64,000 bases of DNA, from positions 159,334 through 223,333 of the forward strand of contig ARYC01000108.1 in assembly GCA_000711775.1 (NCBI GenBank), read 5' to 3'. The position numbers were made by a program, and so were the translations under genes. The DNA is from Oxytricha trifallax (lineage: Eukaryota; Ciliophora; Spirotrichea; Sporadotrichida; Oxytrichidae). The notes under the pieces were generated by a model, which was not told the DNA's origin, did no database searches, and saw only the letters and a list, made by a program, of their open reading frames with translations. The first letter of the stretch is position 1, and each line of letters opens with the position of its first letter. Shown one piece after another: positions 13,125-26,051 of the stretch.

Positions 13125-13202
13125 ACTAATTCCAATAAGACCCCAAATATACCATACAAATCAAAGCGCTTATAAACCTCACTATAGGGTTTTGTGGTTT
13201 TG
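13125..13202 (+). mobile_element. TBE terminal inverted repeat (body to the left)
   Basis: The sequence ACCATACAAATCAAAGCGCT, then TATAAACCTCACTA, then GGGTTTTGTGGTTTTG is followed by AAT. It is the reverse complement of the TBE start at 62,798, with a few changes. The C4A4 unit is slightly decayed. It closes the element containing the first kinase remnant. Confidence 0.75.
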
Positions 13203-13399
13203 AATGTGACTGAGTAATCATATAAGATTCAGATACATGCTCTTATTCTCCTTGCACCTTTTTAGTAGTATCCGTCATCAGTATGTCGCGTTTTCTGATC
13301 TCAAAGTTCAATTAAAGAAAAAGTATAATCAAAGTTTTATATTATTCATGAACTTACAGGGAGTAGATTCCTCTAAAAAAGATCAATAAACCAAGTGGA

Positions 13400-14160
13400 A
13401 TCTCTTAGAGTTGAATTGTTAAAGTAAGTTAACAAGAAGAAAGCAGTCAAGAACTTTCCAGTCTCTGAGATCAATAAAATCATGGTTAAAATAGAGGCAA
13501 TGAAGATTCCCATATTAAAAATTATTGACTTAGATTCTTGCCTAGAAAGCTACCTCACTCTTGAAGAAAAAATAGAGAAGAGAGTCATTACAGATGACTA
13601 ATATGCTTACAAGATATATCCTTTCAATTAGTTCCTTGCTGATGACAAGTTCCAAATGGAATTTGCAAATGAGTATTATGCTCGTTCAATGAGTGCAGGT
13701 ACATTATCTAGCTTGATGCTCTTTTACTTGGTAAAGATCATGTAGCCTTCAGGCTTCTATTACTTGAAATGACTTACAGAGAATTCTTATATTAAAATAT
13801 ATGTCAAAGATAAATTGGCTAGATAGTATAACAGATAGTTGAGGGGATTGCTAGGTAATTTTCATAGAGACTTAAAGCCATAGAACATCATGATGAGCTT
13901 TCATCCTCTAAGAATTTATATTTTTGATTTCAACAAAGCTCAAAGAGTGCAAGCATGTATAAGGAAATGTATACGGTACTCCTGGATATTTTCATGAGAG
14001 AGAGAAGATTAGAGAGACGGGAACACTTAATGAGATATTTGGCCTCTAGAAGTAATGATAACAGAGAGCGACATGTCAACAATTACTTTAGCTTCAAGAG
14101 TGAGAGAGATTCTAAGTTAAGAATCAAACAATATCTCGACAAAAATAAAATAAATTGAGG
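13400..14160 (+). pseudogene. Decayed TBE-type protein-kinase domain (second copy)
   Basis: A second plus-strand kinase remnant begins beyond the TBE end at 13,202. It includes VITDDQYAYKIYPFNQF, the catalytic loop LGNFHRDLKPQNIMM at about 13,850-13,895, and IFDFNKA (DFN again). Its last 200 nt are in a different frame (13,955-14,158). It resembles the first copy in layout but differs clearly in sequence. The order kinase, TBE end, kinase, TBE-like end suggests one TBE inserted within or against another. Confidence 0.55.
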
Positions 14161-14289
14161 TCTATGAGAACTTTTTCAACTAATTTAAAGCCAGGAAAAA
14201 CAATAGAAACAATCAAACATCTACTTAGAAAGATAAAATTTAGATAACTGCCACATTTACAAACTCGCTTATTATACTCACTTAAATTA

Positions 14290-14366
14290 CTAATATTAAA
14301 AAATTAAATCTCTACATAAACCCTAAAATAACCCTAATAAAAGTATGCACTATTAGTTAGGTTTTG
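14290..14366 (+). mobile_element. Diverged TBE-like terminus
   Basis: It contains AACCCTAAAATAACCCTAAT and ends AGTTAGGTTTTG followed by AAT. The layout matches the TBE ends at 13,202 and 26,836 and it closes the second kinase remnant, but the C4A4 unit is decayed. Confidence 0.5.
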
Positions 14367-14369
14367 AAT

Positions 14370-15560
14370 GATTCTTGTAAGGATAGCTTTTTCAATTAGT
14401 CTTTTATATCGTAGTATATGCTTTTGATGTCTGCAATGTTATTCCTTATCAGCCTATTAAGTGTTATAAATATCAATTTTCTATTGCTATGTTATTTTAT
14501 TTTATTTTTAAAGCTAATTTTTATCGGTTATTCTCTGTGTTTTTTCTCTCTTGTTTTCTACACTATTCTATTACAATTTGCAGCATTATTCCAAACGATT
14601 GTTATTTTTATTGATTTTTTCTGTAGTTTTCTTAGAATTTTATTTTTAATCTTGCTTATAGAATTATGTGATTTGTGAGTCTATGTTAGTATAATTCACA
14701 TTACACCCTATACACTTTGAAGTATATCTTTTTTAGTGGGTCTCCACTCATTCTGGTAATGACTCTTTAAGACCTTCTTTTCTAAGAAGTTTGCTAGATT
14801 TTATAAATTCAAAGCCCAACACTATTATTTTCAGTTTGTTTCTGTTTTATAGTTATAATTATGAATATTAAGCAATTTTAAAACTCCTTTACTTCGTCAT
14901 TCTAGTGCAGTTGTATGTATAGCATAATTTTTTGTTGAGGGCAACCCTCCACATAAAGTATACTTCATGTCTTAATATTTTAACTATTTTTATATACTAT
15001 TTCCCATTATTTAAGGATGAGATCCCTCCATTTCAGATTAGTTATGTCTGGGTTATGTTTTTACTATTGATTCATAAGATTCTTTATAACTTCGAACTAA
15101 CGTAGAGCCTTGTACTGTCTTTTATTTCTTTTAACATTTAGTCTTACTTAACATAGAATTCAATTTTCTCACATTATGCAAACAAATATTTTTTATAAGC
15201 AATAGTCTGCTTTTTTCCTTTTATTAACTTCAGTTCTACTTATGCTGCACTGATTTTCCTTAAAACATTCATTCATTTTTACCCATCCCGAAGCTTTACT
15301 CACTGATTTGTAAAAGCTAGCTGCTAATTGTTATTTTTTCTATGAAAAAAATGTATTCAAAATTCTATAACTATTTTTTTAAAGGTCTTTTGAGCATTAA
15401 GTTCTTTCTGATTTGTTTAGCTTGGGTTTATTTTTAGTATTTAAATGGACTTGGATTACTTTCTGAGTTTTTATTTTTGATTATTCTTTGTTTTTAATGT
15501 ACATTGCTTGTTTTCTTCCTGTGTTCTGTATTACTTTTCCAAAATATTTTTTCCACTCTG
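14370..15560 (-). pseudogene. Decayed K/Q/N-rich coding region, possibly TBE-derived
   Basis: The plus strand is conspicuously T-rich. Read on minus with the ciliate code it gives long frames rich in K, Q and N. Examples are KKTTEKINKNNNRLEQ near 14,600, SYKESYESIVKT near 15,080 and CGGLPSTKNYAIHT near 14,930. TGA stops and frame changes break it. It abuts the TBE-like end at 14,366 in opposite orientation to the kinase remnants, so it may be another TBE gene. I do not recognise a domain. Confidence 0.35.
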
Positions 15561-18127
15561 TTTTTTTATTTTATATAAATTATTTTTAATTAATTTATTA
15601 TCAATTATTAATTAATTGTTACAGATAATATTTATCCTACAATATTTATTTATAAAAAATTTCATCAAAATTTAGCAAAGAGATAAGCTCAGTTAATTTG
15701 ATTTAACCTAAAATTTTTTAATTCCAACTTTATAAATTTAAATAATCAAATAAGATATATAATTTTAAATTTTTTATTAAATATGAATGAAAGAATCATT
15801 ATTAAAATCAATAATATTAAAAATAATATAAATTTAAAAATATTTAGTAAATATATTAATAAATTGAATTAATTATTTTTTATTCTTTTTTCACAGGTAA
15901 ATTCGAATAAAAGTAATGATCAGAGGCTTGAGATTTATAGAAAAAGCTTCCTAGGAATTATATATGGGATGACAAAGTTATTAGATTAAACTTCAGTTGT
16001 TCATGTCAATAAAAAAACAAAATAAGCTATTTTGAAGAAATACCATAATGGGCTACTTAATTAAAAGTAATTTCAGAATTTCTAAACTTGGAATCTGATA
16101 GTGCACGAGAAAAATTTGAAAAGTAATAATTTTGAAAAATTAAGTATCAATGAATTATAATAAAACTGAGAGTATAATTTCTATTTATAATAAATTAATA
16201 ATATATTTTTATTTAAAAATAATATATATTAAATTATCTCTTATAACCTTAATTATTTGTTTTATCTAATAATAAGTCTATTTAACCCCTCCTAAATGAT
16301 TTTAATATTTAAACAAAAAAAATATTATATTTTAAATACTATTTTTCCAGTTTATTATATTCAAAGTGTTGCTAAATTTTATAAGTTAATTTTTAATATA
16401 GAATCTTAAAAATTAATAAAATTTTATTGACATAAATTTGGGTGTTGACTGCCGGGCCTCCCCTCACCGTCAGATCCTCCCAGAAGACTTTATGGGCTCC
16501 AAAAAAAAGTCAGGACCTCCCAGTCACTTCAGGGACTTTCAGCCAAGTCAGGGCCTCTCACATTATTTATCAATAAAAAATTGATATTTTTTATAGAAAT
16601 TTTAGATTATAAATATTTTTCATTATCATTAGTTTACAGTTTCATAAAAAAGAAAAACTTTTTTTTACAAAAAAATTGTTTGATGCCTAGTACCAAACGA
16701 TTAATAGAGAAAAAATAAGATTTGTGCATAGATAGTAATTTTTCTATTTTTATGTATGTATAATTGAGGTTGAAATTATTTCAGACTCCTTCCCTTAGGA
16801 ATTTGTCTAACATTCAGATGTTACAAAGGAGGATAGACTAACTTTTCATCATATTTACGAAAACAGTATTTCGTAAATATATTCTTCTAGATAATATATT
16901 TGCAGATTTAAATAAATAATAACCTCTAATATTTATGAATATACATGCAAAAAATATATTGCTAAATAAAATATTTATCTAATTAAATGATGATTTAACT
17001 TTTTAACAAAAAAGGCTTAAGTAATTTATCAAGAATTAAATAAAATAAAAATAAAAATTGGATAGATGTATTTAAACTTAATTAAATGGTAATAATATTA
17101 GGACAACCTACTAAAATCTTTTATATTTTTAAAGAACTTTGATAGACAGTATTGTGAATTTCTCTTATTCTATAGTTTAAAATAAATTATAAATTAATTT
17201 TTATAGTGTAAACTATCAATTTCTATAAACTATTTTTTACTCTCGGAATCGTGACCACAAAAAAACTTTTAATTATTTAATAAATATCTATATTTACTAT
17301 GAATAATTTTTGTCGCTAAAATTAGATATCTAATCTTTATAATAATCATTAAAATAGTACAAACTAAAAACCTATATTTCAACTACCTGAAATAATACTC
17401 ATATATTAAATATAATTATCATAAATTAATAAAATTCTAATGTTATTAATGATAAATATTATTCATGTTGAAAATATCAAAAATAATAAAAAATCTTCAT
17501 TAAAAATCGTTAAGTAATAAAATTTTTTGAGAAATTACAGTAATTAATTTAGTATTTAGTTAAGTTTTCAAATTTTTGTTCGATTTAAACTAATGAAATT
17601 ATAAAATTAAACTTATACATTATATTTAATTTAAAGTTAATTACTAGTTACCGTAAAATAGCAAAATATCCTATGTTGAATTGTTTAAATAAAATTGAAG
17701 ACATTAACAAGTAATTTTCTTAGTGTTATTTGTATATTTAAGCGAACAGATAATAAGTTTGAACATTAAAATATATTAAAATATAATATTTTTCAAAGAA
17801 ATACTGCTTAAAAAATAAATCATCCATAAGGATGAAATTAAAAAACAGTTTTCAAATCTAGCTTATTTTATCAACCAATTATTAGTTAAATCTTATAAAT
17901 AATTATACGACTATTCTCAAAATTGATCATACTTGTGATATGATTTCGGGAACCTAAATATAAAAGAATCCTAAGGAGATTTTGATCATTTTAGCAAAAG
18001 GAAATAACTTATTAATATAACCAATTTTGTAATGGAGACATTTGATAAATAAGAATAAGATTATATTATTGTCACATGAGTAGTAAGTAATGTGAACTTG
18101 TGCTATTGAAAAATATATATTTGAGTA
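15561..18127. other. AT-rich noncoding DNA with one GC-rich patch
   Basis: No gene. At 16,440-16,560 a GC-rich patch repeats a CAGGRCCTCCCAG-like motif about four times (CAGATCCTCCCAG, CAGGACCTCCCAG, CAGGGCCTCTCAC). The rest is A/T-rich without recognisable structure. Confidence 0.5.
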
Positions 18128-18410
18128 ATGAGTAATCTCAAATTAAATTTAACATAACACTGTTTAATACTAAAATCAAACCATCAATTTTAGTCGTGAC
18201 GTAGACGTATCTGAAGTGAGTTGACGTGGCAATCAATGACGTGGCAAGTTGTGAACTAGAAAACTCCGAAAAACCACCTCGCCCCCATTCCACATCTCCC
18301 TGAACCGATATGCATACGAGATAAGAGCCTAGCTATTGACTAGGAGTATCCCCCGCAGAGCTCGCAGAGATCTGCTTCCTGTAAACAATTAAAGGGGAAA
18401 AAATATATAT
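18128..18410 (+). repeat. Dispersed repeat family G, copy 1
   Basis: The segment CACTGTTTAATACTAAAATC, then AAACCATCAATTTTA, then GACGTAGACG and GTTGACGTGGCA is closely matched at 44,370-44,490 and more weakly at 30,860-31,000. To its right lies a GC-richer patch (18,290-18,390) of unknown nature that I could not fold into a tRNA. Confidence 0.55.
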
Positions 18411-19040
18411 TTAAAAATATTAATCTAGCATTTAAGACAATTATTAATGTGCTCAAGATTGATGAAATTTTATATCAGCTTTATTGACTGGTCAGAACAA
18501 TTTAATTTATGATGAATAGATTCCTCATACAGAGTGATTAACAAAGTTTATTTGTAATATTTCATGACCTATTTTTCACAAGCTAACTATAAATATTTTT
18601 AATTAATTAGCTCTAATATAAAAATATTTCATAATAAATTACTTATTTTTTATATAAGTAACAAATATTTTTTTTTTAAATTGGAATCATCCTAGTAGAA
18701 ACAACTGCTGTAAAATATAATTTTAATATTCATGAAATTAATAAAAAATGATATCTTAACAAAAGATTCTAACACAAAATATATTAAATCTAAAATGTGA
18801 AAATCAAATAAAGAAAAATTTTATATAAATTTGTAGGTTGTTAATGGATATTATTATTATATTTATACTATTGCAAATATTCTATAAATTCTTTAAAAAA
18901 TATATTGACAGTTTATATTTTAGTTTATTATAAAATACAATTATATTTGTTTTAAAGATAATTATTAACTTAATTATTTATAAAACTTTTTAATAATTGT
19001 ACTATTAGTTAAAATAAACTAACCAATACAGTCTTATATA
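18411..19040. other. AT-rich noncoding DNA
   Basis: Nothing recognisable. Confidence 0.6.
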
Positions 19041-19044
19041 TTAT

Positions 19045-19353
19045 GTGCAGACAAAACCATGGAGCAGCAACCAGTGCAGTGACCGACAAAGTAGAGAGTG
19101 CAAGGGACATGGCCCCCAGGAAGAGACCACCCCTACTCGCACACGCAGACAAAGGGTGGTGCCGAAGAGCCAAGTACTACTACTCCAGGTGTTGGAACTA
19201 GTGTTGACACCAGAGATCTCAGAAAACTCAGAACTCAATGCGAAAAGACAAAGAGAATTCTCTCAAAAAACACTTGCTCAGGATGAACTTTTCAACAACT
19301 ACTACTCCATTGTGGATGACAAAGATCTATTCGCAATTTCTAATTGTACTTAA
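19045..19353 (+). pseudogene. Hsp70-like gene fragment
   Basis: In one plus frame (to about 19,283) the sequence includes VDTRDLRKLRTQCEKTKRIL. This matches the conserved Hsp70 nucleotide-binding-domain segment 'RxLRRLRTxCExAKRxLSS' well. In Hsp70 the region continues into an acidic TIEVD block; here the frame stops at TGA soon after and other frames give no further Hsp70 sequence. Upstream and downstream Hsp70 parts are absent. It is GC-richer than its surroundings. It could be a lone MDS of a split Hsp70 gene or a decayed copy; its isolation and lack of continuity favour a fragment. Confidence 0.55.
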
Positions 19354-19981
19354 TCTGTGAGCTATAACAACACCGATTCACTAATAGCGTGGGTAAAAAT
19401 TATCAGTGAGCCCGGTAATTCTGTAGACATACCTAAGGGAAATTCAAACTAACTAATACATGTTTTTTTCCTTATTAAATATGCACATAATATATAAGAC
19501 TGATTAATATATAGTAGAGATCTGTATTAAATTTGCATCTCTATTTTATTAATTCCCGCCTTTTAGCATTTTACTACTTTACTACTAAACTAACCAATAC
19601 TTATTTTTTAATTTTACAACAACAAAAAAATATTACTCATTTTTAAAAATGCTGAATTTATTAATATCATTAAATGAAATGCAAGAATATTTATTTTTAA
19701 AAAGCTAAAACCTCAAGTTATGTAATTTAAAACATTTAAAATTATTTTAATGAATATAAATATTTAAAATTCATAATTTATAACGATATAAAGATAGCTT
19801 ATTCATAAACTATATACATTTAATTTTAATAATCATATTATAAACTTATATAGATTTAAATTTATTTATTTAATTTTTTTAAAAATCAAATGTTGACTTT
19901 TAATTTATTAATTATAAATAAAAAGATAATCTAATTATAATTTATAAATGTTTGCATTTAATTACTAATCTTCTCTATGAT
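19354..19981. other. AT-rich noncoding DNA
   Basis: No gene or repeat recognised. Confidence 0.6.
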
Positions 19982-21074
19982 TTATGATTTAAATGCTTTG
20001 ATATTGATAAATATAATCAACTATGTAAATTGTGATAAAGCAAATGAAGATTAAGAATGATTTAGGCTTAACAGCCATGTAATAACCAAGCTTTTAGTAC
20101 TAATATTGTTCTAAATGATCATATTTAAATATAATTAAATAACAGTATATTGAATTAAAATCTACAAAAATGCACAATTTAAAGCCGTACAAATTAATAA
20201 AGTTAGTTTGACTAGTTTGATTTTGAAATCTGTGAAATTTGTTAAGTATGTTAAGAATATGATATGAACATAGATCGTACAAATATCATACCAAATTAGA
20301 CTAAATCTCATAGATGATATGAATAATGTGATTTTAATTTTAATTAATGATTAAGCGTTATATACAAATTTCTAAACCGTAGAATCTGAACCGCTCCATC
20401 CCCTCGCGCTGAGGCTTATTAATGTGTGCGCTAAATTGTATGTTATCTGATAATTATCGTTAGTGAGACTAAGGATTCGTTGTAGTCCATCTAAAAGCTA
20501 TTAGTTTCCGATTTCTCATTTTACCCACAAATTGTAAGATATCTTAAGATCCAGTAGATGTTTTCTGTCTTATACTTACGACCGATAATGATCAAATAAT
20601 ATATGGTATGACGCAGTATAATGTAATGAAGAGAAAGATATTAATTAGCCTCAGCGCGAGGGGATATAGCGGTTCAGATTCTACGGTTTAGAATATTGTA
20701 TATAACGCTTAATCATTAATTAAAATTAAAATCACATTATTCATATCATCTATGAGATTTAGTCTAATTTGGTATGATATTTGTACGATCTATGTTAAAA
20801 TTATTTTTTCTTATTTTACATAATACATTTCACAGATTTCAATATCAAACTAGCCAAACTAACTTTATTAATTTGTACGTTTTTAAAATGTGGATTTTTT
20901 TAATTTTTTATTAATATACTGGTATTTAATTGATTTTCGATTTGATCTTTTTTTAAACTTGATTAGGACTAAAAGCTTTGGCTGTTAAGCCTAAATCATT
21001 CTTAATCTTCATTTGCTTTATCACAATTTACATATTTGATTATATTTATCAATATCAAAGCATTTAAATCATAA
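19982..21074. repeat. Large imperfect palindrome D
   Basis: An inverted repeat of about 1.1 kb. The outer arms share TTTAAATGCTTTGATATTGA and the block AGGCTTAACAGCCA / TGGCTGTTAAGCCT. The inner arms share a GC-rich block: CGTAGAATCTGAACCGCTC and CCCCTCGCGCTGAGGC on the left, reverse complement on the right at 20,648-20,690. The central unpaired region (about 20,430-20,640) is some 200 nt. Arms differ by small insertions, so it is older than elements B and C. No gene. Confidence 0.8.
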
Positions 21075-23633
21075 TTTAAGTTTTTTTTTCTTGAGTTTAA
21101 TTTTAGTTTTTTTATTATTTAAAATAAGAGACCTTTTATTTTTTAAAAATAGCTTTATAATGATAAATATATTTTTTATTTTTATCCAAATGTAATTTTT
21201 ACAGTAAGTATTTTTTTAATAATTATACTTTTTAACTATATTAAATTTTATTTAAATTATTAATTTCTTTATATAAGAAAAGTAATTTAAGAAAATTATA
21301 ATTAATGAACCATCAAATTATATATTTCAATGAATTTAATAATAAAATACAAATAGGAGTATATAATATAATTTATAATAATTTATAATATATATTTTAT
21401 AGTGATAGCTAAAATTAAATTTTAGTCGTTTATAATTATTTATTTTTTTATAAACATTTTATACATTTATATTTTTAATCTTTCATTACAATGTATTATT
21501 TAATAGTAAATGAATTTCATTATTATTCGATAATTTATAAGTTATTTGTAAAATAATAAATATCTGGTATAACCTATGCAATTTATAGAAATAAATAAAA
21601 ATTAAAAATTAAGTTTCATAAATAATTAATCATTATTAACTGCATTTATAATATATTATTCTAGTGAAAAGATTTATGAAAAGTTTTAAATTTTGGAAAA
21701 TTAATGCTTTAAACTATTTATTTACTTGAAATAATGAGATATTAATCAGTTTTTGATAAAAATAGTTTATTACTATATTTACTTTGTAAATTGAAATAAT
21801 TATATATTTATAAAGCTTAATTCATATAATTATTAGTTTTTTTTAGTTCTTTCCGTATCAATACTCAAAATATAATTTTATATAGATAATTTTAATTAAA
21901 TGAGAAAAATTTTAATAATTGTTTGTTTTATATTAAATAATGATGCATTTTAAAATATTTAAAATTCTTATAAGAGATTAGCAGTGAAAGTAATGAAATT
22001 TAATGATAAAATACTAAATCAAGAGATATAATTTTTATTAATCATGAAATATATATATTTTTACGATTCTTTATTAATAAAGTGAATTATTTAAAATAAT
22101 TCATTATAGTAACTGTACTATATTTAATCTTATCATGCAGGACACGCAGGAAATATTAATAAAGCTTTTTTTAGCTTACATTTCATGTGTGCGAGCAGTC
22201 AATTTCTGCAATTGCTGTATATATTTAATTTATTATATAAAACAAATTAAATTATGATAAAAATTGTAGTAATTTAGAAATTAATTTTCAAATTTATTTT
22301 TGTTTTATTTAATCTTTGAAGCAGCATGAAAATTTTAAATATATAATTATTTTTAGCATTTATGATATATATCATAATTTTTTAATTATTATTTTTAAAT
22401 GTATAAATTTTAATATTTTCAAATATAAAAATTATTTTTAAATTATAAATTTTATATTGATAAATAAATCATTTAGATAAAAATATTTAAATGATAAATA
22501 AATATTAGGGTTCTAACAAATACAATTTATTGAATATTTAAATAATAAATAAATAAATATAAATAATTATAGTTATTTTAATAAATAAGTTAATCACTTG
22601 CCAAATGCTGAATACATTGTATAATCTGATAAAATATAATAGTTTTCAATATTTAAAAAGAGTTTTATTATTACTTGTCAATGTTGTTTTTATAAATAGC
22701 ATATATTTAATTCTTAAAAAGTCAAACTCACATTCTTATATAAAAAGATAATAAAAATAGAATTTAATTATATTTTAAAGAAAGATTAAATTATCTCAAT
22801 TTAATTTATAAAATGTAAGTTAATAACTTTAAAATCTTAATTTATATAATTAAAATTCATAAAATTATCATTAAAAAAAAAATTTAAAAGATATTTTCTA
22901 AACAGATCAATTTGAAGTTGACAATCTTTTGAGAATTTAAGAAAGCTCTTCAAATTCGTGGTAGAGCTCCTTAAACTTACAAACCAAGCTTTTTTCATAA
23001 ATAATACGATCAAAAGTTTTTTTGTGGTATAGAGACGATCAAGTCACTAAAATCCACCTTCAAGAACATAATTTAAAACTACAGAATAGTTACCTGCCTT
23101 CGTAGATAATCTAATTAGAAAACCTAACTTCATGAGTTTTTCAGGGTTAAATTTTCTTGTAGAAGAATTCAAACTCAAATCTCCAATCTATAGGTAAACA
23201 GTTATTAGAGTTGAAAAACCTAATATATCTTGGATTTTGAAAACTTAAATATTCATGATAAATTTATGTATATAGTCAGAACTAAAAAGTTTTTTTAATG
23301 AAACACTAAGTTATTATTTTTACTAATATTTTCTAAAATAATTAAAAATAATTATTATTTTTATATTGTTGTTGATTCTCTCAAGATCATTTAGATGTTA
23401 TTGTAAACAAATAAAAAAATTAATAAAAGTTTACTTATTGAGTCGTTGATGCACAATTATAAGAAAATCATAATATATTAAATAATTTATGAGTTTTAAA
23501 TAATTATATTATAATACATATCTATTATTATAAATAAATGATAAGATAATTATAAATACTTTTATAATTTTTCAATAAATAATATTAGTTTTATTAATAA
23601 ATATTTAACTTGAATAATTTTTTATTATTTATT
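21075..23633. other. AT-rich noncoding DNA
   Basis: No convincing gene. A slightly less AT-rich patch at 22,910-23,230 has no long frame in any reading I tried. Confidence 0.5.
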
Positions 23634-24054
23634 ATTGTAGGAATACACTTGATATGTAAAATAAATTTATAATTAATAAAATAACTACTTAAATTAGTGG
23701 CAGTTGACTTTCTGGAAACCTAGACAATATGGTACTTGTTTGAAAGAGAATTAAAGATTAGCTGGACTTTACTAATGGCGGTACCCCTTTATCGCATTTT
23801 GAAGAGAGATAAATCCAGATTAATTAAAGCATTAAAAATATCTAATAAAATCACCAAAAATTAATCTGGATTTATCTCTCTTCAGAATGCGATAAAGGGG
23901 TACAGCCATTAGTAAAGTCCAGCTAATCTTTAATTCTCTTTCAAACAAGTACCATATTGTCTAGGTTTCCAGAAAGTCAACTGCCACTAATTTAAGTAGT
24001 TATTTTATTAATTATAAATTTATTTTACATATCAAGTGTATTTCTAAAATAGTA
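23634..24054. repeat. Fold-back element, family A copy 2
   Basis: Its left end is ATTATTGTAGGAATACACTTGA and its right end is slightly decayed. It shares with copy 6 the arm variant GACTTTCTGGAAACCTAGAC and TATGGTACTTGTT in place of the TTGGCCAATTT block. The common core AGCTGGACTT and TTATCGCAT is kept. Loop near 23,830-23,860. Confidence 0.85.
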
Positions 24055-26051
24055 TTAAAAATTCTTGAAAATCTTTAGACAGTTGTGAGTAGAACCTTTT
24101 GATTTAAATTGAATTATATACTATGTTATTTTTTTATACAGATGGAGCCTAGCTATCAGCATTTTTCAAATATAAATTATTATTAAAAATACTATTTAAA
24201 AAAATATTAAATTTTCAATTTAAATACTTACGAATCAATTACTTTAAGTTTAAGAATATATTAGTAATTAATAAAATTGTTTCGTTTAATTATAATAAAT
24301 GTATATATTTTAACTCAAATAAATTCCATAGAAAAAATTAAATTAAATTTAAATTTATGGATTCTTTTATTTTAATCATTTATAATTAAATAATTTAATA
24401 GATTATTTTAAAAATAGATTTATCATTTTTAAAATAGTAAGAATATAAATTTTGTAATACAATAGAAATTACTTGCGAGTTGTTGACCAATTCTGGTTAA
24501 AATTTAATGTTTTTTTATTAAAAAATAGTTTTTTATCATTTATTTTAATTATTAAAACACTTTATTAATAAAAACAATCTTATAAAAGAGAATAGAATAA
24601 GTAAATGTAAACTGTTTTCATTGAATAATTTAATGTTAAAAATTAAAATAACATACAATTTATCAATTATCGAGAGTATTTATATTACAATGAAGCCAAC
24701 CAAGGTTCTAAACAGGATTCTACTTGGTAAAAAAAAAGGGAAGTTAAAAGCATCAGAGATATACTATAAACTGGATAGTCTAATCCCAGGTTTAATTTGT
24801 ATACAGCATTAAATAATAGCAATAATAATATTGAAGTCAATTTTTATTTTCATTTCCAATTTTAATTTATTAGTTAAATTTAGTCTAATCAAAAAGTATA
24901 TTATGTATAAATTTTTGTGATATATAGAAATTTAAATTGGTAAAACCTGATTATAATTTTATTTACATTATATTCAATTATTTATATATATTTATCCTTT
25001 CTTTCTTGCTACATTGCTTAGAGTTTTCTAATTAATATACTAATAGAATTAATAAAGCTATTTTTATAGATAATTCATTTTTTAATTATCAATATTATTT
25101 TTATATTAAATAATTAATTTAAATGATATTTTATATCAAATAATTAATATTAATGAAGCAAATAAATACCTTTTTTGAATACTATATTTGTAAGTTAAAT
25201 AATTTAAAGAAAATAATTATTCATGAATATAAGTATCATAAGAAGGATTACTAAAAGTTCAACCAAACAACAGATAAGATTCTAAGAAAAAAAAATTTAT
25301 TAGTTTTTGATAACTTAAGAGGTTCATATCATATTGTTTTTCACTAACGTTCTTTTTCATTTTTACTAATTTAAATAAAATTAATTATCGCATTTTTAAA
25401 AATAATAAAAACGAATTATTATTATTATACTTATTTTATTGTTAAAATTATAATTTTCTTTATAAATTTTTATAAAATAAACATAATGATTATTAATACC
25501 TTTAATATGTAATTTAATTGAATAATTAGAGATAAGTTTATAAAACTTTAAAAATGTGAAAAGAAAATAATCAAAATTTTTTAGAGTAAATGCTGAAGAG
25601 TTAAAAATAAAAATTATGGAAATATTGCTTCTTTTACCAGGAAATAGTATTGTAAAGGATTTTGATAATTTTAAAAAGTTTCAATCTTAAATTTATATAA
25701 TATAATATCATAATATAAAAAGCATTTGATTTCTTTTTGAATTTGTTAATTATATTGAAAATTACATTTTTATTACTTAAGTAAGCAGTCTTAATAAAAT
25801 AAGTTAAATATTGATTAAGTAGTAAATAAATAAGCTAAATAAATAGATAACCTTAATCATTAATGATTTTTTAATTAAATAACTAGTATTAATAACTATT
25901 AAAATGTAGAAAGTTTATGTTTTTATAAAATTATTAACTTTAAATGATTACTTTAATTTGTTGAAGAATGTACTACTTGTAACATAAAGATTGAGTTATA
26001 CAGGATACTTGAAAGTTAATTTACGAAAATTAAGAAATAAAAAGAATAGTT
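24055..26051. other. AT-rich noncoding DNA
   Basis: A 63-codon plus frame at 24,621-24,812 has no features that set it apart from chance; otherwise nothing is recognised. Confidence 0.5.

Noticed and set aside
14418-14678. 86-residue hydrophobic plus-strand frame as a membrane protein
   Set aside because: It is the antisense of a K/Q/N-rich minus-strand frame; T-rich strands always read as hydrophobic.
24621-24812. 63-residue plus-strand frame
   Set aside because: No start context, neighbours or composition distinguishes it from a chance frame in A/T-rich DNA.
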